Below are positions 33,913-41,027 of a stretch of 64,000 nucleotides of DNA, in pieces. Made by a program: the position numbers and the translations under genes. The notes under the pieces are model-generated. The model was not told the DNA's origin. It saw only the letters and a program-made list of their open reading frames with translations, and did no database searches. How positions within the stretch are numbered: position 1 is the stretch's first letter; each line of letters begins with the position of its first letter. The DNA comes from JAUMBM01 sp964441755 (GTDB lineage: Bacteria; Bacteroidota; Bacteroidia; Chitinophagales; Saprospiraceae). The stretch spans positions 1 through 64,000 of the forward strand of contig CAYTVG010000016.1 in NCBI GenBank assembly GCA_964441755.1, given 5' to 3'.

Positions 33913-33961
33913 AGCCTGGCGGCAAGATAAAATTTCAATTATCTTGTCGTCAGGCTTTTAT
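33913..33961 (+). terminator. Terminator of the symporter operon
   Basis: 18-bp stem AGCCTGGCGGCAAGATAA...TTATCTTGTCGTCAGGCT with two G-U pairs and an 8-nt loop, followed by TTTTATTTTTG. A strong intrinsic terminator. Confidence 0.8.
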
Positions 33962-33977
33962 TTTTGTATAAAAATTG

Positions 33978-33985
33978 TATTTTTG
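33978..33985 (+). promoter_or_regulatory. Putative -7 element of the small membrane protein gene
   Basis: TATTTTTG matches TAnnTTTG and lies 25 nt before the ATG at 34011. Confidence 0.45.
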
Positions 33986-34010
33986 GAAACGAACTATAAA
34001 CAACAACACA

Positions 34011-34262
34011 ATGATGCGTATTTTCCCTTTAAGTCCCCTCGTTTCCGATGTCTTTGTGACGCTGTATTTAGCCGGTACCCTCTACTTTCGTTTTTTATTA
34101 GAACACCAGATTCAAGGCCATTATTTGGTGTCGCTTGGTTTGGGTGCGTTTGCACTGCTGTTTTTGTGGGCACTTACTAAAAGTAAAATCATCAATCCTT
34201 CCTTTTTCGGACTGCTCCCCACCAAGAAAGAAGATATTCAGGATACTATGACGGAAGGGTAA
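34011..34262 (+). CDS. Small two-helix membrane protein
   Basis: 83 aa from MMRIFPLSPLVSDVF. Two hydrophobic segments (VSDVFVTLYLAGTLYFRFLL and YLVSLGLGAFALLFLWAL) are followed by a basic then acidic tail (KSKIINPSF...KKEDIQDTMTEG). No family was recognised. It has its own -7 element and ends 12 nt before a strong bidirectional hairpin, so it looks like a real single-gene unit. The ATG pair at 34011/34014 is the likely start. Confidence 0.6.
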   Translation: MMRIFPLSPLVSDVFVTLYLAGTLYFRFLLEHQIQGHYLVSLGLGAFALLFLWALTKSKIINPSFFGLLPTKKEDIQDTMTEG

Positions 34263-34274
34263 CATTTGTAAAGC

Positions 34275-34310
34275 CATACCCTTTGGCGGCTGGCGCCGCC
34301 AAAGGGTATG
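34275..34310. terminator. Hairpin between convergent small protein and permease-peptidase genes
   Basis: 16-bp perfect stem CATACCCTTTGGCGGC with TGGC loop. Its core CTTTGGCGGC-N4-GCCGCCAAAG is the same as in the hairpin at 4635-4672. Confidence 0.7.
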
Positions 34311-34316
34311 ATGATT

Positions 34317-37300
34317 CTACTCCTCAATTTTCTTGAGATTATCCTCCGGATTCCTGTCAATCAGCAGGGCGAAAGGATCTATCCCCACTTCATAGGGTCT
34401 CTCATCGAGTATAAAAGTGAACGTCTGCGCTGGCCGGGTGATTTTCACCTGCTGCCGATGCAGGGTTTTGCCATACGTCTTGCCGTCTGCCGGGCGGGCG
34501 AAAGCCCCTATTTCAATCACATCATTGAGTGCGACTTCCTCTTCCTTACCCAGCTCATCTGCTTTGAATTTGGCACATTCGACCTGCATGCTCACTTCCC
34601 AGCGGCCATCACTCCGTTTTTTGACGCTGGCAAGCCTGCATCGGTTTTCGTAGAGTGTGATATCCTCAAATAAATCTTTGATGAGGTAATCCAGACTGTC
34701 CGGGGTATATGCATAGAAAGCTTCGAGTGCATCGGTACTCACCGGATAAGGCGGTGGCTGGTAGCGGTAGCGCCCGAGGAAACTGCGCAGCGCAGCGTTG
34801 ACCTGCTCCTCTCCAATTCTTTCCTTCAGGTGATACATCTGCACGCTGCCTTTGTTGTAGTGAATGTAGCCCTGTCCCTCGCAGGACACCAGCGGCAGCT
34901 CCCGTTCCGTCTCCCGCCCGCGGCCTCTGAGGTAACGATCCATCTCATAGCGCAGAAATTTGCGCATCTGGTCACGGCCATAGGTATGTTCCATGACCAT
35001 CAGCGCTCCCCATTGTGCAAAGGTTTCAACCAGCATTTCGCTGCCCTGCATATTGGCGCCACAGGTCTGGTGTCCCCAATACTGGTGCGCAATTTCGTGA
35101 GCAGCTACATAAGAGACCATGTCTATATCCTCGTCGGGATCTTTAAAGTCCTGAATGAAGCCTACGCCCTCCGAATAGGGCATAGTCCCGGGAAACGACT
35201 GTGCGAAGCTGGCAAAACGGGGAAACTCCACGATACGGCACTGTTTGTGGAAATAAGGTCCGAAATGGGTCGTGTAATAGTCGAGTGATTTTTCCATAGC
35301 ATCCAGCATGCGAGGCACATTATAGCTATGATCTTTGTGGTAATACACCTCCAGGCTTACCCCCTTCCAGTCGCGTTTAGCTACTTCAAAATCAGCGCTT
35401 ACAAAAGAATAAAAATTGAAAGAAGGATGGTCAAGCTTATACTGAAAACAGCGGCGGCCATTTTCGCGCCATTCCCGTACGAGTGAGCCTGGCGCAATAG
35501 CTATTTGGTCGGGAGCTGTGCGGAAGACAGTCTCTACGTCGACCCAGTCACTATTGACACCTATGTAAGCATCCATACGACTGCTAGTATCTGCAGGATT
35601 GAGCACAGGCCTGCGTGTCTTTTCCGGCAGCCCCAGCTTCTGCCGGCGATTTTTGGCAGCCACTTCTGCATCCGACTGATAGCCAAAGACGGGCATGACC
35701 GATACATTGTCAAAAAAACTGCCGTTTTGGACGATGCGACTCCAGCCGAACTCATTTTCAAATCCTTTGGGGCTATAGTCCACCTCAAACGACAGCTCGA
35801 GGCTGTCGCCGGGCTGCAGCGCCGGTTCAAATCGGTACATGCGCCAGTTGAGATCCGCTTCCTCCAGCAGTAGTGACAGCCGGCTATGTTCACAGCTAAA
35901 CTCCCCCTCGGAAGGTGTGTTCATCCACAGCGTGTCAATCGGCTCATCGTAGATATTGCGCATCCAAAACTTACCGCTGACCGACAGTTGCCGGCCCTCG
36001 GGCCGGAGGTCTATATCGTAAAAAACCTTGTAGATACGCGGTTGCAGCCGCCCCTCGTACTGCTTGAAACGTCGCTCATAGTCGAGCTGCAGTTTCTCTG
36101 TTTGTTTGCCATTAAAGTAAGGATTCAGCACCTGGGTATTGTAGAATACCCAGCCACCTGTCAGTATCCACACACCCAACAAGGCCAGTCCGGCCAGGCG
36201 ATAGCGGGGCCAGGCAAGCCTCGCCTGCGCGAATCGCTCCCGCCAGCTATCGTAGCGGCCACGCGGCCAAAACAGTATGGCCAGTACAGACAGCAGGCCG
36301 GCAAACAGCAGCCAGTAGGCATTAAACCAAAACAATCCCTTTACAAATGGCTGATAGCCATAAAAATCAGACAAAATATAAGAAGGAGCCGATCCCAGCG
36401 GCAGCATATTGCTCTCTACCTGCAGGGCACTCCAGGCGAAAGAATTGGCAATTACCAGCATGACGACCACGAAAAAGCCGAGGTACATATTGGGTGACAA
36501 GGCATGCACCAGAAACGACAATGCCAGCACCCCCGCAAATCCCAGCATATCCATCACGAGCAACTCGCGTACGTATATCCACATCTCATAACGAGTATAA
36601 CCCATGCTTGTCTGGGCAGCCAGCCCTGCTCCTATGACGAGCAGCTGCAGGCAAAAGAGCAGTACCAGCACTGCCAGGTATTTGCCCAACCAGCTTGTCC
36701 AGTTGCGTACGGGCAACGCATCCATGATATCCTGCATGTGGTAGTTGCGCTCTTTCCAGACCATAGCCCCACTGAAATAGACCATGATGATAATACCAAA
36801 CAGGTAGAAAGATCCGCGAATAATCTGGACAATGCTATAGGTTACGGGCAGCTCATGCGTCCCATAGCCTTCATTGGCGTAAAACAAGCTGGGGATGCAG
36901 TTGAGCAGTCCCAGCAGCGCCAGCAGTATGAAGGCAACACTTCGCAGAGTACTTTTGGTTTCTGTGGCAAACTGGCTCTGCAGATTGGCCAGCTGCGCCT
37001 GCCAGCCCGACTGCGGCTGCACCCTGGGGGGTGCGCCCAGCAGCGCCAGTCCCCCCGCCTCCGCAGCAGCCTCATCCGTCAGGCGGGCGGTCTTGCTGCC
37101 CGCTTTTTTGCCGGCGGCAAAATCAAAACGCCAATAACCCAGCCACAGTACCAGTAAGCCAACCGATACCCACAGCAGGCGATTGAGCAGCATCAGCCCG
37201 GATAAACCCAGAGACTGATGGTTTTTTTCGTCGACCGTCCAGTATTTTGTTTCCAGACTAAAGGTGCTGAATCCGAAAGGGTCTAATATAGCAGCCAGCC

Positions 37301-37919
37301 GCTCCTGATCGATATCACTTGTCAGGTTGCCGGCAACAATGTAAGCCACCAACAGCGCCGCAGCCGTCACAAAGGAGTAGAGCGTTGAGCGTGTATGCAC
37401 GGCCACAGTATAGATGATGCCCCCTGCAAATAACAAGTTGGGGATAGCCAGCACCAGCAGGCCATTGAGGTGTCCCGCCACTTCAAACGGGCCGAAGCGA
37501 TTATCATTCAGCCAGTTGAATGCATCATTGGCCAGCATGCCCGACCACATGCCCAGTGAGATCCCCAGCAAAGGCAGGATGGACACCAGAAAAGCGGCTG
37601 TAAAATGGCCAAAATAATAGCCGGCGCGGCTGATGGGTTTTGAAAAAACGAGCTGGTCGGTGCGCTGCTCGAAATCGCGCAGCGCGGCGCTGTTGAGAAA
37701 GGCTGTCACCAGTAGCAAGGCAAACAAGGAAAAGACAGCATACCAATTCTGCGCTACAAAAGGTGCATTTTTCCAGACATTGCCGAAGCCACCACCGATC
37801 GTTACCTGATCTGATACGGTAGCCAGAAAGCACAGCAGTCCGAAAAGCGCCATAAAAATCCACGGCATGGGCGAACGCAGCCACAGCCGGAGTTCGAAGG
37901 AGAAGAATGTAGTAAACAT
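34317..37919 (-). CDS. ABC-2 type permease fused to M1-family aminopeptidase
   Basis: A 1200-aa fusion. The first ~590 residues are a membrane part with about twelve helices and ABC-2 permease features. The remainder is a soluble peptidase M1 domain with the zinc motif HEIAHQYWGH (His941, Glu942, His945) and the third ligand Glu965 in SEMLVETFAQW. The His945-Glu965 spacing is one residue longer than in classical aminopeptidase N, as I recall for this permease-linked group. The matching ATPase gene is immediately upstream (5-nt gap). The peptidase domain probably faces the periplasm. Substrate unknown. Confidence 0.88.
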   Translation of the reverse strand: MFTTFFSFELRLWLRSPMPWIFMALFGLLCFLATVSDQVTIGGGFGNVWKNAPFVAQNWYAVFSLFALLLVTAFLNSAALRDFEQRTDQLVFSKPISRAGYYFGHFTAAFLVSILPLLGISLGMWSGMLANDAFNWLNDNRFGPFEVAGHLNGLLVLAIPNLLFAGGIIYTVAVHTRSTLYSFVTAAALLVAYIVAGNLTSDIDQERLAAILDPFGFSTFSLETKYWTVDEKNHQSLGLSGLMLLNRLLWVSVGLLVLWLGYWRFDFAAGKKAGSKTARLTDEAAAEAGGLALLGAPPRVQPQSGWQAQLANLQSQFATETKSTLRSVAFILLALLGLLNCIPSLFYANEGYGTHELPVTYSIVQIIRGSFYLFGIIIMVYFSGAMVWKERNYHMQDIMDALPVRNWTSWLGKYLAVLVLLFCLQLLVIGAGLAAQTSMGYTRYEMWIYVRELLVMDMLGFAGVLALSFLVHALSPNMYLGFFVVVMLVIANSFAWSALQVESNMLPLGSAPSYILSDFYGYQPFVKGLFWFNAYWLLFAGLLSVLAILFWPRGRYDSWRERFAQARLAWPRYRLAGLALLGVWILTGGWVFYNTQVLNPYFNGKQTEKLQLDYERRFKQYEGRLQPRIYKVFYDIDLRPEGRQLSVSGKFWMRNIYDEPIDTLWMNTPSEGEFSCEHSRLSLLLEEADLNWRMYRFEPALQPGDSLELSFEVDYSPKGFENEFGWSRIVQNGSFFDNVSVMPVFGYQSDAEVAAKNRRQKLGLPEKTRRPVLNPADTSSRMDAYIGVNSDWVDVETVFRTAPDQIAIAPGSLVREWRENGRRCFQYKLDHPSFNFYSFVSADFEVAKRDWKGVSLEVYYHKDHSYNVPRMLDAMEKSLDYYTTHFGPYFHKQCRIVEFPRFASFAQSFPGTMPYSEGVGFIQDFKDPDEDIDMVSYVAAHEIAHQYWGHQTCGANMQGSEMLVETFAQWGALMVMEHTYGRDQMRKFLRYEMDRYLRGRGRETERELPLVSCEGQGYIHYNKGSVQMYHLKERIGEEQVNAALRSFLGRYRYQPPPYPVSTDALEAFYAYTPDSLDYLIKDLFEDITLYENRCRLASVKKRSDGRWEVSMQVECAKFKADELGKEEEVALNDVIEIGAFARPADGKTYGKTLHRQQVKITRPAQTFTFILDERPYEVGIDPFALLIDRNPEDNLKKIEE

Positions 37920-37924
37920 AAGCG

Positions 37925-38803
37925 TTAAGCGACTCCGTTGATTTTTGCAAAAAAGACTTCTTCCAGGCTGGCCTCTGTAGGTACAAAGCCCTCCTCGGGC
38001 TGTTCCTCGCTCAGCAAGCAGATAACCGGTCGGCCGCCTACCAGCTTGCTGGAAATCAGCTTAGCCCCGAAAGCATGCTGAAAATCGGGCAGCGCTGCTT
38101 TGGAGATAGCTTTGCGCCATATCTTGCCCTCCAGCTGGCGGAGTGAAGCTTCGGGTGTACCCGCATACAGCACCTGTCCGTTGTTGATGATAGCCATGTT
38201 GGAACACAGTTCTTTGACATCCTCAACGATGTGTGTACTCAGGATGACGATCACATTTTCGCCAATCTCTGAAAGCAGGTTGTAGAAACGGTTGCGCTCT
38301 CCCGGGTCGAGGCCCGCCGTTGGCTCATCGACGATGATCAGGCCGGGATCCCCCAGCAGCGCCTGCGCAATTCCGAAGCGCTGGCGCATCCCTCCTGAAT
38401 AAGAGCTGACCGCTTTTTTGCGGTGTTCCCACAGGTTTACCCGCTGCAGCAGTGCGCTCACCACCTCTTTGCGCGCCCCTTTAGCAATCCCTTTGAGGAT
38501 AGCCAGATGATCCAACAGTTCCCAGCCGCTGAGCCGCGGGTAGACGCCAAACTCCTGGGGCAGATAGCCTAGTGTTCTCCTGACAGATTCTTTATCCTGT
38601 AAAACATCTATGCTACCCAAGTGTACCGTACCGCTGTCGGCGTCCTGCAAGGTTGCCAATGTGCGCATCAGTGTACTTTTGCCGGCTCCGTTGGGGCCCA
38701 ACAGGCCGTACATGCCCGTGGGAATGTCGAGCGAAACATCCTGAAGCGCTCTCACGCCGTTGGCGTAGGTTTTGCTGAGGTTTCTGATGATGAGCTGCTG
38801 CAT
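37925..38803 (-). CDS. ABC transporter ATP-binding protein
   Basis: 292 aa. Walker A GPNGAGKST (about residues 37-45), signature SSYSGGMRQRFGIAQALLGDP, Walker B GLIIVDEPTAGLD and the switch His in ILSTHIVEDV are intact. An extra C-terminal ~80-residue region (GKIWRKAI..., ISSKLVGGRPVICLLSEE) is common in exporters with ABC-2 permeases. It is encoded directly before the permease-peptidase fusion and is almost certainly its motor subunit. Confidence 0.93.
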   Translation of the reverse strand: MQQLIIRNLSKTYANGVRALQDVSLDIPTGMYGLLGPNGAGKSTLMRTLATLQDADSGTVHLGSIDVLQDKESVRRTLGYLPQEFGVYPRLSGWELLDHLAILKGIAKGARKEVVSALLQRVNLWEHRKKAVSSYSGGMRQRFGIAQALLGDPGLIIVDEPTAGLDPGERNRFYNLLSEIGENVIVILSTHIVEDVKELCSNMAIINNGQVLYAGTPEASLRQLEGKIWRKAISKAALPDFQHAFGAKLISSKLVGGRPVICLLSEEQPEEGFVPTEASLEEVFFAKINGVA

Positions 38804-38846
38804 ATAGCTATCGTTTAGTGAATGATGTATGACATATAAAAAAGAC

Positions 38847-38874
38847 TGCCGGCCCGAAGTGCGGCATTTTTTTT
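38847..38874. terminator. Hairpin in the leader of the ABC operon
   Basis: TGCCG and CGGCA arms with an eight-T run following on the + strand and a six-T run following on the - strand. On the - strand it lies about 45 nt before the ATPase start, where it could attenuate transcription. Confidence 0.45.
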
Positions 38875-39266
38875 GAAAATGGCACAGGGGGCGAATTTGC
38901 GGTCGCTACTAGTATTCAGACGGGATTTGTCAGCGACAGGTTGCATCACAGGGCGTACACGGGAATGTTGCCGGACGTGAAACAAAGTGTTTTTTCTCTT
39001 TTGCCGGGCAGCCCGGACGCTGCCGGGGACTGAAAAAATTGAACCCCTGCGAAACAGTGGTTTCGGGCTGCCTGAACAAACTTCCGGACGCACACCTGAC
39101 CTTGCTGACTAACACAAGTATAGACCGTAAAGTAATTGTAAAACTATATTTATCGACCAAATACAGGGAACAACGGATAAATTCCCTGCTCTGCGCCGGC
39201 TTCAGACAACCTAAGCCCGTGCCGGCTGCTGTCATTTTTTATTATACGTGAATGCAAGCGGACACC

Positions 39267-39274
39267 TATCTTTG
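39267..39274 (+). promoter_or_regulatory. Putative -7 element of the omega-amidase gene
   Basis: TATCTTTG matches TAnnTTTG; the start of transcription would be near 39281, about 20 nt before the ATG. Confidence 0.55.
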
Positions 39275-39301
39275 TAGAGGTTCAAAAAAAATCCTCTGTT
39301 T

Positions 39302-40078
39302 ATGCACAGCCTGCGTATAAGTCTGTTACAGGCGGATCTCCTTTGGGAAGATCCGCAGGCCAACCGACATTTGTTTGACCAGCAGCTTGGCCGGCTTAAG
39401 GGTCATGCGGATCTGGTCGTTCTGCCGGAAATGTTTACGACCGGCTTCAGTATGCGACCGGCAGCTTTGGCGGAGCCTATGGAAGGGCCGACACTTGCGT
39501 GGATGCAGCAGTGGGCAGCACACATGGACGCTGTCATCACCGGCAGTCTGATCATAGCAGAAGGATCGCATTACTACAACCGGTTGCTGTGGGTACAACC
39601 CGATGGCAACTATGCGTACTATGACAAACGCCACTGCTTCAGTCTGGCAGGTGAGCACGAGCACTACCGGGCCGGAGAGCAGCGGCTATTGGTCAGCTAT
39701 CGCGGTTGGCGCATCATGCCGCTCATCTGTTACGACCTGCGTTTTCCGGTATGGAGTCGCAATGATGTTGATTACGATCTCCTCATTTATGTTGCCAATT
39801 TCCCGGACCGCAGGGGACATGCATGGCGATCGTTGCTGACCGCCAGAGCCATAGAAAATCAGGCCTATGTGCTTGCTGCCAACAGGGTAGGTACAGATGG
39901 TAATGACATATACCATGCCGGAGATTCTTCGGTGATTGACTATGAAGGGCGCTTACTGCACCGCATTTCTCATCAAGCCGGTGTATTGACAGCCACACTG
40001 AATCGGGAAGAGCTGTTGCAATTCCGACAGCGGTTCAATTTTTTGGCTGACCGGGATAATTTTAGCCTGCACCCATGA
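39302..40078 (+). CDS. Nitrilase-superfamily omega-amidase (YafV/Nit2-like)
   Basis: 258 aa. The catalytic triad Glu43 (VLPEMFTTGFS), Lys109 (YYDKRHCFS) and Cys143 (LICYDLRFPVW) is complete. The MFxTGFSM and FSLAGEHEHYRAGE segments match the omega-amidase group, which hydrolyses alpha-ketoglutaramate or alpha-ketosuccinamate and so salvages products of transaminases and methionine cycling. It is followed on the same strand after 58 nt by an NlpC/P60 gene, probably by chance of an operon rather than function. Confidence 0.88.
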   Translation: MHSLRISLLQADLLWEDPQANRHLFDQQLGRLKGHADLVVLPEMFTTGFSMRPAALAEPMEGPTLAWMQQWAAHMDAVITGSLIIAEGSHYYNRLLWVQPDGNYAYYDKRHCFSLAGEHEHYRAGEQRLLVSYRGWRIMPLICYDLRFPVWSRNDVDYDLLIYVANFPDRRGHAWRSLLTARAIENQAYVLAANRVGTDGNDIYHAGDSSVIDYEGRLLHRISHQAGVLTATLNREELLQFRQRFNFLADRDNFSLHP

Positions 40079-40136
40079 GCACATACGAATTTTCCTGACC
40101 AAGCCGTTAAGTCAGAACCTTAACAACCTTACGACT

Positions 40137-40931
40137 ATGTACACATTTCGAATCCACTCTTTTGCCAATCTGGCATGGCTGCTATTGAGTAGCTTGTTGC
40201 TCAACAGTTGCGAGATTATCAAACCGATGTTGCAACCCCTGCCTTCCGATAATCAGCAAGAACAAGCTTACGGTGAACATTCCATCAGTCCGGAGACAAC
40301 CTATCGGCCCAGGCCTGTCCGGTCCAATCCTCCGCGGGCATTACCGTCGCGTTACCGGCCCGGACAGCAAGAAGAGACCCTGACAGAAGCAGACGGGGAA
40401 GCGGAGGCTCCTTACGAAGGTCCCAGGCCAAGGACCCGGACAGGGCTGTTTGTGACGCCACACCGCCGCAATACTAATCCCGGTGGGCTGCCGGGGCGTG
40501 ACATACCAGATAATATTTTGAGCCCGGAGTACCAGCAGCGCAGCCGGGTTATCGACTATGCTTACCAGTTGGAAGGCATAGCTTACAGCGATGCCGGCGA
40601 TGCCCCGGAGGAAGGCTTCGACTGCTCGGGCTTCACTTGCTATATATATAAGCAAGCCAATATACAGCTGCCGCGCGTATCCGCTATGCAAGCGGGTCAG
40701 GGAATATCCAAAGCACTCGGGGAAGTGGAACCAGGTGACATGATTTTTTTCCGGAAGCCGGATACGAATCGTGTTTTCCACGTGGCCGTGGTGGTTGCCA
40801 ATGAATTTGATGGTATCAAGGTTATACATAGTACCAGCAGCAGGGGCGTACAGGTAGATAATATTAGTACATCCTCTTACTGGCAGCAGTTCCCTATGGA
40901 AGCCCGGGATGTACTTGGGCAAGGACGATGA
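40137..40931 (+). CDS. NlpC/P60-family lipoprotein peptidase
   Basis: 264 aa. Lipobox LLNSC with Cys25; then a Pro/Arg/Glu-rich linker of about 100 residues; then an NlpC/P60 domain with catalytic Cys163 in FDCSGFTCYIY and His215 in RVFHVAVVV. Such enzymes cleave gamma-D-Glu-diaminopimelate or related bonds in peptidoglycan. The linker would let the domain reach the wall from the outer membrane. It ends at a hairpin pair shared with the convergent sprE-like gene. Confidence 0.86.
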   Translation: MYTFRIHSFANLAWLLLSSLLLNSCEIIKPMLQPLPSDNQQEQAYGEHSISPETTYRPRPVRSNPPRALPSRYRPGQQEETLTEADGEAEAPYEGPRPRTRTGLFVTPHRRNTNPGGLPGRDIPDNILSPEYQQRSRVIDYAYQLEGIAYSDAGDAPEEGFDCSGFTCYIYKQANIQLPRVSAMQAGQGISKALGEVEPGDMIFFRKPDTNRVFHVAVVVANEFDGIKVIHSTSSRGVQVDNISTSSYWQQFPMEARDVLGQGR

Positions 40932-40934
40932 AGC

Positions 40935-40966
40935 GATTAAGGGGTGGCTGGCGCCACCCCTTAATC
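40935..40966. terminator. GC hairpin between convergent NlpC and sprE genes
   Basis: 14-bp perfect stem GATTAAGGGGTGGC with TGGC loop. Member of the GGC-N4-GCC family. Confidence 0.7.
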
Positions 40967-40980
40967 TCGAATTTACCGCT

Positions 40981-41005
40981 ATTAATTTTTCTTCGAAAAA
41001 TTAAT
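40981..41005. terminator. AT-rich partner hairpin
   Basis: 11-bp stem ATTAATTTTTC with TTC loop, 14 nt after the GC hairpin and 22 nt from the sprE stop. T-runs occur on both strands. Confidence 0.6.
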
Positions 41006-41027
41006 GAGGGAAAACAGCGCATGCAGT

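Larger units (their letters stand above)
38804..39301. other. Divergent intergenic region
   Basis: About 500 nt between the ABC ATPase and amidase genes. It contains a hairpin TGCCGGC...GCGGCA at 38847-38866 flanked by T-runs on both strands, which in the ATPase leader could act as an attenuator. A TATCTTTG element for the amidase gene lies at 39267. No coding sequence was recognised. Confidence 0.4.
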
